This document shows positions 1 through 5,273 of a DNA stretch of 6,085 nucleotides, one piece after another (position 1 is the first letter of the stretch; each line of letters starts with the position of its first letter). Below the pieces are notes generated by a model, which saw only the letters and a list, made by a program, of their open reading frames with translations, did not search any database and was not told the DNA's origin. The DNA lies in assembly GCA_029287645.1 (NCBI GenBank), contig JARFQS010000438.1, positions 1-6,085 on the forward strand, in the 5' to 3' direction. The stretch comes from Thermoanaerobaculia bacterium. GTDB taxonomy: Bacteria > Acidobacteriota > Thermoanaerobaculia > Multivoradales > JAHEKO01. The position numbers and the translations under genes are program-made.

Positions 1-12
1 GCAGCGGAAGGG

Positions 13-32
13 AGAACAAGCCCCCTGGGGGC
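13..32 (-). terminator. Possible intrinsic terminator of the rseP-redoxin operon
   Basis: On the minus strand, GCCCCCAGGGGGC (32 down to 20) can fold into a five-base-pair GC stem with a three-base loop. It is followed at once by TTGTTCT (19 down to 13). A GC-rich stem with a T-rich tail is the layout of a factor-independent terminator. It lies about 180 bp past the redoxin stop codon. The T tract is interrupted and the stem is short, so the call is tentative. Confidence 0.3.
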
Positions 33-58
33 CCCACGTCGGACCCTCCAGTCGATAA

Positions 59-80
59 CGGCCGGCAGGGGCGCCGGCCG
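59..80. repeat. Perfect 8-bp GC inverted repeat (hairpin)
   Basis: CGGCCGGC (59-66) and GCCGGCCG (73-80) are exact reverse complements separated by the six-base loop AGGGGC. This is the strongest simple hairpin in the left region. It starts directly after a TAA at 56-58, which closes one plus-strand frame open at the window edge. Neither flank carries a T tract, so it is not a classic intrinsic terminator. It could be a transcript-stabilising or Rho-associated structure, or part of a coding sequence entering from the left. Confidence 0.6.
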
Positions 81-95
81 CTTCCATGCCAAGGA

Positions 96-189
96 CCCAA
101 GCCCTTAAGGATCGGCTGGGAGGTACGACCGGGCGCCTCAGCCCCAAGCCCTCAGAGGCCAGCCTGAGGTACGAAGGCCGGTTCACGCC
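96..189. repeat. Two imperfect direct-repeat units of about 47 bp
   Basis: CCCAAGCCCT occurs at 96-105 and again at 143-152. AGGTACGA occurs at 121-128 and again at 167-174. The two shared blocks are offset by 47 and 46 bp, so 96-142 and 143-189 look like diverged tandem copies of one unit. The sequence between the blocks is only partly conserved. The second unit also contains CTCAG (151-155) facing CTGAG (164-168), a small hairpin that the first unit lacks. Confidence 0.5.
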
Positions 190-206
190 AGGGGGGAGGC
201 TTGGGG
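142..206. repeat. 9-bp inverted repeat closing a nested stem-loop
   Basis: CCCCAAGCC (142-150) and GGCTTGGGG (198-206) are exact reverse complements 47 bases apart. They enclose an inner stem, CTCAG/CTGAG (151-155 with 164-168). The outer arm ends two bases before the redoxin stop codon at 209-211, so in the minus-strand transcript this fold would start right after translation stops. It may protect the 3' end or assist termination, but no T tract follows it. Confidence 0.45.
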
Positions 207-208
207 GA

Positions 209-751
209 TCAGGCTGCGCGCGGCGAGCGGACCTTGTTGACCCACCAGTTCACGACGCTGTTCACAACTGTCTTGGGATAGTTCATCGTCGAGCTCGGTA
301 GAGCCTTCAGGGCGCCATCGATCTCGCTCAAAGAGCTCTCGATTGCAGTCACTGGACAGGCCCTCCACAGAACCTTCTGATCGCGATTCACCAGATAGAG
401 AGCTGGCGGAGAAGGTTCGTCTTCCGAGGCTGCCTCGACTCCGTACTGGGAGGAGAAATCCCGGTCGTCCCTGAGGAGAGGAAACTCGAGATGAAGGTCG
501 CGCTGCAGCGCCTTGAGAGCGTCGATCTTGGCTGGAGAGATGCCGAGGATCGCCGCACCTGCCTCCTTGAGCTTGCGTTGGCCTCTGGCGAGATTCTTCA
601 AGTCGGCGCGCACCCGGTCACCGTCCCCGTCGAAGAAATACAGCAGCACGGCCATACGCGGGACCTCGTCGCGCAGCATGAGGACCACGTCCTCTGTCGA
701 GGCCAGATCGAAATTCGGTGCTTCCTCACCAACGACCAGCGCTGCAGCCAT
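209..751 (-). CDS. Peroxiredoxin-fold (AhpC/TSA, redoxin-like) protein lacking the peroxidatic cysteine
   Basis: This 180-residue protein has the layout of the AhpC/TSA thioredoxin-fold family. An N-terminal VGEEAPNFDLAS element (residues 7-18) is followed by a core strand LLYFF (36-40). A helix-strand unit ending in AILGIS (67-72) comes next, then FPLLRDDRDFSSQYGV (90-105) and the strand ALYLVNRDQKVLW (117-129). In active peroxiredoxins the core strand leads to a Pro-x3-(Thr/Ser)-x2-Cys loop. Here the loop reads DGDGDRVRAD (41-50), with Arg48 about where the cysteine belongs. The only cysteine is Cys132, late in the fold. Thiol peroxidase activity is therefore unlikely by the usual mechanism, and a binding, structural or non-catalytic redox role is possible. 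The C-terminal tail (161-174) has an odd four-residue period (VVNS, VVNW, WVNK) that could form an amphipathic helix. No signal peptide is apparent. The ATG at 749-751 has AAAGG eight bases upstream. The gene follows rseP by 29 bp and is probably co-transcribed with it. The fold call is fairly sure; the function is unknown. Confidence 0.8.
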   Translation of the reverse strand: MAAALVVGEEAPNFDLASTEDVVLMLRDEVPRMAVLLYFFDGDGDRVRADLKNLARGQRKLKEAGAAILGISPAKIDALKALQRDLHLEFPLLRDDRDFSSQYGVEAASEDEPSPPALYLVNRDQKVLWRACPVTAIESSLSEIDGALKALPSSTMNYPKTVVNSVVNWWVNKVRSPRAA

Positions 752-759
752 CGCCCTTA

Positions 760-766
760 CCTTTCC
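760..766 (-). promoter_or_regulatory. Ribosome-binding site of the redoxin-like gene
   Basis: On the minus strand GGAAAGG lies eight bases upstream of the ATG at 749-751. It falls in the 29-bp gap after the rseP stop codon. A second purine run (AAGGG, 758 down to 754) is too close to the start to be the main site. It supports the chosen start and translation as the second gene of the operon. Confidence 0.5.
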
Positions 767-780
767 CTCGAGACCTGCGA

Positions 781-2103
781 TCAGCTATCCGATCCCGGGA
801 GGAGCCCCGGCGGAATGTTCTTGACTACGTCGAAATATAGCACCACGACCATCAGCATCACGATGAGCACGAAACCGACCTGATTGATCCTCTCCTTGGC
901 GCGCAGCGAAAGGTCTCTTCGGCGCAGGCTCTCGACGAGCAGGATCGTGATCTGCCCTCCGTCGAGGACCGGGATGGGTAACAGATTCAGAATCGCGATG
1001 CTGATACTGATCAGACCCATCAACTGCACCAGATGCTTGAGTCCGGTTCTGGCTGCCGCCCCGCTCAGAGCAGCGATCTCGATCGGTCCGGAAAGGGCAC
1101 TCTTGGCCGCCAACTGGCCCGTGACGATCTTGCCGAGGACCGCCAGGGTCTGCTGTGTGATCTGCCAGTTGTAGCGCACACTCTCTACCAAGGCAGCTCC
1201 TGGTGGAAGCCGCTGGTAATAGCCGTGAGCGACCCCGATTCGCCCCTTGCCCCCTTCATCGCGAGGTACGACTTGGAGTATCACCGGCTGCTGTTCTCGC
1301 AACACCTCGACCGCAACGCCGACTCCTGCATGGGCCTCGATGTACTCGACGAACTCCTGCCACTGGGCGATCGCCTGCCCGTCCACGCTGCGGATCTCAT
1401 CACCCGGCTCGAAGCCGGCGGCCTTGGCCGGGCTGTCGTCCAGGACCTGCGCAATCCTCGGCAGCACCGTCGGAAAAGCTCCAGCGTACCCGAACTCGTA
1501 CTTGGGAACCTTCACCGGAATCAGGGACACTTCGATCTCTTGCCCCTGCCGCAAGAGGGTCAGATCGACATTCCTCTCCGGCGACGTAATAAAGGCGAAA
1601 TGGACATCTTCCCAGTCCTCGGCCTCTTTCCCGTTCGCTGTCAAAACCTCGTCACCGGGAAGGAGCCCGGCAGTCTCGGCCGGGGATTCCTCGGCAACGC
1701 TTCCAATAATCGGAGGGATCTCGGGAAGCGTCGGTACCTGGATACCCACCATCAGCACACCGGCGATGAGCAGGATCGCCAGGATCACATTCATCGCGGG
1801 ACCGGCCAAATAGACCAGGATCCGCTGCCAGCGTGGCGTGTTCATGAAATCGTGGGGATCGTCACTGACCTCACCCGGATCCTCGCCACCCAACCGCACA
1901 TACCCCCCGAGGGGGATCAGTGAGACCTTGTACTCAGTGTCGTTTCGGGTGAATCCCCAGATGCGTTTTCCAAACCCGAGAGAAAAGGTCAGAACACGCA
2001 TCCCGAAGGCCTTCGCCATCAGGAGATGACCGGCCTCGTGAACGAAGATGATGACGCCCAGGGCGACAATAAACGCAGCTAAATTACTCAGAACATTCGA
2101 CAT
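781..2103 (-). CDS. rseP: RseP-type site-2 zinc metalloprotease (RIP, M50 family)
   Basis: This 440-residue inner-membrane protease is close in length to E. coli RseP (450). It cuts transmembrane helices of substrates such as anti-sigma factors and remnant signal peptides. The zinc site is complete: HEAGH at residues 22-26 gives His22, Glu23 and His26, and the C-terminal LNLLPIPVLDGG (372-383) gives Asp381. Predicted membrane segments lie at about 4-25, 97-119, 358-380 and 407-427. A membrane re-entrant loop follows the first (about 43-72, with LGGYVRLGGED). Two periplasmic PDZ domains are visible, with carboxylate-binding turns AGLLPGDEV (145-153) and AGFEPGDEI (229-237). The conserved RWQRILVYLAGPAMN stretch (91-105) leads into the second membrane segment. 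The ATG at 2101-2103 has GAGG six bases upstream. The gene is divergent from the penicillin-binding protein gene and leads the redoxin-like gene by 29 bp. No anti-sigma/sigma pair is in the window, so the regulatory substrate is unknown. Confidence 0.96.
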   Translation of the reverse strand: MSNVLSNLAAFIVALGVIIFVHEAGHLLMAKAFGMRVLTFSLGFGKRIWGFTRNDTEYKVSLIPLGGYVRLGGEDPGEVSDDPHDFMNTPRWQRILVYLAGPAMNVILAILLIAGVLMVGIQVPTLPEIPPIIGSVAEESPAETAGLLPGDEVLTANGKEAEDWEDVHFAFITSPERNVDLTLLRQGQEIEVSLIPVKVPKYEFGYAGAFPTVLPRIAQVLDDSPAKAAGFEPGDEIRSVDGQAIAQWQEFVEYIEAHAGVGVAVEVLREQQPVILQVVPRDEGGKGRIGVAHGYYQRLPPGAALVESVRYNWQITQQTLAVLGKIVTGQLAAKSALSGPIEIAALSGAAARTGLKHLVQLMGLISISIAILNLLPIPVLDGGQITILLVESLRRRDLSLRAKERINQVGFVLIVMLMVVVLYFDVVKNIPPGLLPGSDS

Positions 2104-2109
2104 TTTTCG

Positions 2110-2113
2110 CCTC
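2110..2113 (-). promoter_or_regulatory. Ribosome-binding site of rseP
   Basis: On the minus strand GAGG lies six bases before the rseP ATG (2101-2103), separated by CGAAAA. The spacing is near ideal and fixes the rseP start. Confidence 0.65.
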
Positions 2114-2124
2114 GATAGGGGGTG

Positions 2125-2153
2125 ATTCTCCCCTCAACACGCATCAGGATCAA
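2125..2153 (-). promoter_or_regulatory. Candidate sigma-70-type promoter of rseP
   Basis: On the minus strand TTGATC (2153 down to 2148) and GAGAAT (2130 down to 2125) are separated by exactly 17 bp. Each matches four of six bases of the TTGACA/TATAAT consensus. Transcription would start near 2118, leaving a leader of about 15 bases that contains the GAGG ribosome-binding site. An own promoter makes sense because rseP is separated from dxr by two genes on the opposite strand. The match is moderate and could be chance. Confidence 0.35.
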
Positions 2154-2174
2154 GTCTCGGGTCTCAGGAACTCC

Positions 2175-2219
2175 GCCGAACGATCGAAAAGGCCCAGAAA
2201 AACCGCCTCTTCGTTCGGC
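2175..2219. repeat. 9-bp inverted repeat with inner stem in the divergent promoter region
   Basis: GCCGAACGA (2175-2183) and TCGTTCGGC (2211-2219) are exact reverse complements with 27 bases between. Inside, AGGC (2190-2193) can pair with GCCT (2205-2208), giving a two-part stem. The element lies upstream of the candidate rseP promoter and before the PBP gene. It could be an operator for a dimeric regulator, a leader RNA structure, or chance in GC-rich DNA. There is no T tract next to a tight stem, so I do not call a terminator. Confidence 0.45.
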
Positions 2220-2327
2220 TTCGAGGGCTTCTCTCCACTCTTGGCATTCTCCTACGCAACTCCCATGCCCAAGGCTGCGCTGGTCCCTGGGTCCCCGAGA
2301 TCCCGGGGCTTGTATCCTTGTGCCGAG

Positions 2328-4664
2328 ATGCAAGAGAGTCAGCTCTGGAAACGCAGAGCCTCGCCGGATCTACTCCCTTCGCGGTCCAGCCCCGCCTGGA
2401 TGGACGCACTCTCGAGGGCTACCCGTTGTCTCCTCTTTGTCTGCCTTCTGGGAAGCCTGGTGCCTTCTACGGCCGACGCTCGAGGCCTCGAAGAAGACCT
2501 CGGACGCAATGAGGTACGCATCTACGCAAGCCGCTTCTGGATCGAGCCGGGCCGCACCGTCACGCAGCTCGACTTGCCACGACGACTCGAGCGCCTGGGC
2601 TATGAAAGGCGGCGCGGAGAGAGGCCGAGAGAACCCGGTGAGTACTTCTTCGGCTTCGAGAAATTCTGGTTCTATCGGCGACCGGTTCGCATCGGCAAGA
2701 AGCGGTATCCGGCACGGATGATCGGACTGAGACTGCGTCGTGAGGACGGCCTGATCCTCGAGGGAATCGACGACGGGGAGACCTCTCTGCGACCCAAACA
2801 CCTATGGTTGGAACCCGAGTTGCTGGCGGAATCCTTCGAAACCAACCGTGGGCGCGGAACCCGTATCAGCTTCGAACAGCTGCCCGAGCATGTTTGGCAA
2901 GCCGTTTTGGCAGCCGAAGATGCCCGCTTCTTCGAGCACTCGGGGCTCGACGCCAAGGCTCTTGCTCGAGCCACCCTGCGGAATGTCAAAGCAGGCAGGG
3001 TGGTCCAAGGCGGCAGCACCATCACTCAACAACTCGTCAAGCTTCGCGACCTGAGCCCGAAGCGCTCGATGGGACGAAAGGCTTCGGAGGCGGTTCGTGC
3101 GCTGGCGCTCGAGGCCGAATACGACAAGACCGAAATCCTCCCGGCCTACCTGAACGCGGTCTACTACGGACATCTGAATGGCGTTCAGATCTACGGTCTC
3201 GGCACCGCCGCACGAGCCTACTTTTCGAAGTCGGCCCGTCATCTCGATGTCGCCGAGTCGGCCTTGCTCGCGGCGATGATTCAAGGCCCCAACCGGCTCA
3301 GCCCGGTACGAAACCCCGAAGCCGCACTGGAACGGTACCGCTGGGTTCTGACACGCCTGACGGCACTGGACTGGCTGACGTCTGCCGAGATGCATGCATC
3401 CCGCCGGTCAGGCCTGCCCACTCTGCGGCTGTCCCCTCCCCCAGTTCCTGAAGCCCCGCATTACCTCGGCTGGCTCGAGGAAGAAGTCGACTCCTACGCC
3501 CCACGCCGGGCCGCCGAAGACCGAGGCGCGGTCGTGGTCTCGACTCTCGATCCGTTGCTCCAACAGGAAGCCAACAAAGCCGTCCGTGTCGGATTGGACA
3601 GGCTACGCTCGGCCCAACCTCGCCTGCGGAGTCAGCCGCTCTCTTCAGCGTTGGTAACACTCGATGCCCGGACCGGCGACGTACTCGCCTATGTCGGAGG
3701 CGACCCGCGAACCGGATCGGACAGCTTCGATCGAGTGAGGCGTGCCGAACGCCAACCCGGGTCCGCGGTCAAGCCTCTGGTGCTTTTGGAGGCGTTCCAG
3801 AAGTGTGGGGCCCAGGATCCTCTGTTCCCGGCCCGTCGTATCTCTGATCAGCCTTTGACCCTGGATCTTCCCTCGGGGGCCTGGAGTCCAGACAACCCCG
3901 ACAGGAGGTTCCGGCCGTCGGTCTCGGTGCGTCACGCAACCGTCCGATCCCTCAACCTGCCATTCGTGCGCATTGCCCGGTGGTGCGGGTGGCACGAAAG
4001 CGCCGAGCGCCTGCGAAGCACCGGAATGGAGATTCCCGAGCCCCCTCCCCCGGCCTTCGCACTCGGTGCGGTAGAGACCACGCCCTTGACCGTGGCACGT
4101 GCCTACACGGTCTTCGGCTCGCTGGGCCGAGTCGCTCGGCCGAGGCCATTCGAGAAGGTGTACCTGCCAAACGGACGGCTGTTGGTTCAACGCAAACTCT
4201 CCACACAGAAGGTAGTCGCGCCGGCAACCGCTTACCTGATTCGCGATCTGTTGGAGGATTCTGTTCGCCGAGGACCCGCCGCAGCCGCTGCGGTCGACGG
4301 CCACACGGCATTCGGCAAGACGGGCACTTCTTCCGACTCGCGCGACGCCTGGTTCGCCGGCGGAGCGGGGTCGCTCGTGACCGTGGTATGGGTCGGGCTG
4401 GACGACAACGGGTCGCTGGGTCTCTCCGGCGCAGCGGCCGCTGCCCCCATCTGGAAGGCGTTCATGGAGGCAGCCATCCCACTACGGTCGGCGCACAACA
4501 TCGGCCGACCGCCCAAGGTCGTCGAGCTGTGGATCGAATCCGAAACCGGCCTGCTGGTGCCCCGGAAAAGGGACGGAGCCGAGCTGGAGCTCTTTCGAAA
4601 GGGAGCCACGCCACCCAAGAGACGTCGACTCAAAGCAGACAGGCCGATTCCGGAGATCGACTGA
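2328..4664 (+). CDS. Bifunctional class A penicillin-binding protein, PBP1B-like (GT51 glycosyltransferase plus transpeptidase)
   Basis: This 778-residue protein polymerises lipid II into glycan strands and cross-links the stem peptides outside the inner membrane. A basic N-terminus (KRR at 8-10) precedes a short hydrophobic stretch (about 34-46). Residues about 64-150 resemble the UB2H module of PBP1B, which in E. coli docks the lipoprotein activator LpoB. The GT51 domain (about 161-341) keeps both catalytic glutamates: Glu197 in EDARFFEHSG and Glu254 in RKASE, 57 residues apart as in E. coli PBP1B. It also has GGSTITQQLVK (228-238) and the KTEILPAYLN motif (267-276). The transpeptidase domain has Ser479-Ala-Val-Lys482 in the RQPGSAVKP context, Ser541-Leu-Asn543 and Lys664-Thr-Gly666, so it should be active. 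The start is uncertain. No candidate has a good ribosome-binding site: TTG 2241, ATG 2265, ATG 2328 and ATG 2400 are all in frame. ATG 2400 would begin a 754-residue form with a signal-peptide-like N-terminus ending STADA. The PBP is divergent from rseP and 50 bp ahead of a DinB-fold gene. Confidence 0.93.
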   Translation: MQESQLWKRRASPDLLPSRSSPAWMDALSRATRCLLFVCLLGSLVPSTADARGLEEDLGRNEVRIYASRFWIEPGRTVTQLDLPRRLERLGYERRRGERPREPGEYFFGFEKFWFYRRPVRIGKKRYPARMIGLRLRREDGLILEGIDDGETSLRPKHLWLEPELLAESFETNRGRGTRISFEQLPEHVWQAVLAAEDARFFEHSGLDAKALARATLRNVKAGRVVQGGSTITQQLVKLRDLSPKRSMGRKASEAVRALALEAEYDKTEILPAYLNAVYYGHLNGVQIYGLGTAARAYFSKSARHLDVAESALLAAMIQGPNRLSPVRNPEAALERYRWVLTRLTALDWLTSAEMHASRRSGLPTLRLSPPPVPEAPHYLGWLEEEVDSYAPRRAAEDRGAVVVSTLDPLLQQEANKAVRVGLDRLRSAQPRLRSQPLSSALVTLDARTGDVLAYVGGDPRTGSDSFDRVRRAERQPGSAVKPLVLLEAFQKCGAQDPLFPARRISDQPLTLDLPSGAWSPDNPDRRFRPSVSVRHATVRSLNLPFVRIARWCGWHESAERLRSTGMEIPEPPPPAFALGAVETTPLTVARAYTVFGSLGRVARPRPFEKVYLPNGRLLVQRKLSTQKVVAPATAYLIRDLLEDSVRRGPAAAAAVDGHTAFGKTGTSSDSRDAWFAGGAGSLVTVVWVGLDDNGSLGLSGAAAAAPIWKAFMEAAIPLRSAHNIGRPPKVVELWIESETGLLVPRKRDGAELELFRKGATPPKRRRLKADRPIPEID

Positions 4665-4671
4665 TCGACTC

Positions 4672-4684
4672 CCGATAGAATCGG
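4672..4684 (+). repeat. Small hairpin between the PBP and DinB-fold genes
   Basis: CCGAT (4672-4676) and ATCGG (4680-4684) pair around a three-base AGA loop. The hairpin lies eight bases after the PBP stop and is followed by TCCTTC, a poor T tract. It may weakly attenuate or stabilise the transcript. TAGAAT (4676-4681) inside it resembles a -10 box but has no matching -35 element, so I do not call a promoter. Confidence 0.3.
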
Positions 4685-4705
4685 TCCTTCACCATTCGAC
4701 AGAAC

Positions 4706-4709
4706 GGAG
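4706..4709 (+). promoter_or_regulatory. Ribosome-binding site of the DinB-fold gene
   Basis: GGAG lies five bases before the ATG at 4715-4717, within an ACGGAGA context. It fixes the start and shows that this organism uses Shine-Dalgarno signals. That makes the lack of one before the PBP start more noticeable. Confidence 0.65.
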
Positions 4710-4714
4710 ACACC

Positions 4715-5242
4715 ATGAACTGGACCCAGCTGCTGAACGACGAACTGGAGAATCTCTACAAAGTGACCGATGCGCTGTTCGAGGTCGTAGACAACGAGGC
4801 GCTCGACTGGAAGCCTGAGAGCGGGGAGAACTGGATGACCATGGGCGAGCTTCTGCTGCACACCGCCACCAGCAATGGCCCGGGATTCAAGGGCTTCGTC
4901 ACCGGCGACTGGGGGATGCCAGACGGCATGAACCTGGAGGACATGGAGCCGGACGAGATGCTACCGCCAGCGGAGAAGATGGCCACAGTGGAGAGCGTGG
5001 CTCGAGCCCGGGAGCTGCTCGCCAAGGATCGGAAGCAGGCGTTCGAGGTCCTGCAGAGCGTGAGCGAAGAGGACCTGGCAGAGCGCGAGCTGGCGGCACC
5101 CTGGCATCCGGGCGAATCGTTCGCGCTGGGTCGGCACCTTCTACACTCGATCCGTCACTCGTTGCAGCACAAGGGACAGCTCTTCTACTACCTGAAGCTG
5201 CAGGGCAAGCCGGTGAACACCGGTCACCTGTGGGGTATGTAG
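4715..5242 (+). CDS. DinB/YfiT-fold putative metal-binding protein
   Basis: This 175-residue protein fits the DinB-like four-helix bundle superfamily, which includes YfiT, DinB and thiol-dependent S-transferases such as the mycothiol and bacillithiol enzymes. The family binds a divalent metal through three histidines. Here the best candidates are His49 (GELLLHTA) and the HSLQHKGQ motif with His148 and His152. The latter is the usual HxxxH-x-GQ signature near the last helix. His141 and His144 lie just before it. Secondary structure looks wholly helical, and there is no signal peptide or membrane segment, so it is probably cytoplasmic. The length is typical for the family. It is unrelated to DNA polymerase IV, which shares the dinB name. 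The substrate cannot be predicted from sequence. It lies 50 bp after the PBP gene on the same strand, so they may be co-transcribed, and it is convergent with dxr, 31 bp from that gene's stop codon. Confidence 0.85.
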   Translation: MNWTQLLNDELENLYKVTDALFEVVDNEALDWKPESGENWMTMGELLLHTATSNGPGFKGFVTGDWGMPDGMNLEDMEPDEMLPPAEKMATVESVARARELLAKDRKQAFEVLQSVSEEDLAERELAAPWHPGESFALGRHLLHSIRHSLQHKGQLFYYLKLQGKPVNTGHLWGM

Positions 5243-5273
5243 GGTTCGCACATCGTTCGTGGCATCTCGAGGG
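5243..5273. other. Short convergent spacer between the DinB-fold gene and dxr
   Basis: Only 31 bp separate the two convergent stop codons. I see no stable hairpin with a T tract on either strand, so no shared bidirectional intrinsic terminator can be called. Termination may rely on Rho or occur inside the neighbouring gene. Confidence 0.5.

Larger units (their letters stand above)
1..208. other. Repeat-rich region without a supportable gene
   Basis: No convincing gene is seen here. Several frames are open at the left edge: plus-frame tails stop near 58, 108 and 167, and a minus-strand frame opens at an ATG at 85-87 and runs off the edge. None has a recognisable motif, and the minus ATG has no clear Shine-Dalgarno sequence. 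I therefore cannot say which neighbour, if any, extends in from the left. The stretch contains a strong GC hairpin, a second GC palindrome, two imperfect direct-repeat units of about 47 bp and an inverted copy of part of the unit; these are listed separately. It lies directly downstream of the minus-strand rseP/redoxin pair, so a structured 3' untranslated region or terminator zone is the simplest reading. Confidence 0.5.
2104..2327. other. Divergent intergenic region between rseP and the PBP gene
   Basis: This 224-bp spacer separates the two divergently read genes. It holds the rseP leader and candidate promoter at its left end and a 9-bp inverted repeat in the middle. A CCCCG/CGGGG hairpin (2293-2297 with 2304-2308, six-base loop) lies 20 bp before the PBP start. 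The PBP frame is open upstream to a TTG at 2241 and an ATG at 2265, but neither has a ribosome-binding site and the extra residues have no recognisable feature, so I treat this part as non-coding. TATCCT at 2313-2318 could be a -10 element for the PBP gene giving a nearly leaderless message, but no convincing -35 element accompanies it. Confidence 0.45.

Noticed and set aside
1..208. tRNA, SRP RNA or RNase P RNA in the repeat-rich left region
   Set aside because: None of the conserved T-loop, SRP tetraloop/asymmetric-loop or RNase P core motifs could be found on either strand.
86..301. 71-codon plus-strand frame overlapping the redoxin gene end
   Set aside because: It runs antisense into a supported gene, has no ribosome-binding site, and its composition follows the repeats rather than a protein family.
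1033..1923. 296-codon open frame on the plus strand opposite rseP
   Set aside because: It lies fully antisense to a gene with intact catalytic motifs. Its translation has low-complexity, arginine-rich character and no recognisable domain, as expected from GC-rich shadow frames.
2241..2258. Possible sigma-54 promoter (TTGGCA start) before the PBP gene
   Set aside because: The GG and GC elements do not have the required spacing; the expected GC position reads CG.
2804..3451. 215-codon plus-strand frame inside the PBP gene
   Set aside because: It overlaps the conserved GT51 domain in another frame and is rich in Arg, Ser and Gly. No motif or ribosome-binding site supports it.
3645..4304. 219-codon minus-strand frame opposite the PBP transpeptidase domain
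   Set aside because: It is antisense to the SxxK and SxN motif region and has no domain signature.
4715..5242. Error-prone DNA polymerase IV (also called DinB)
   Set aside because: The protein is only 175 residues, helical, with the HxxxH metal motif of the DinB-fold family. It has none of the Y-family polymerase motifs.
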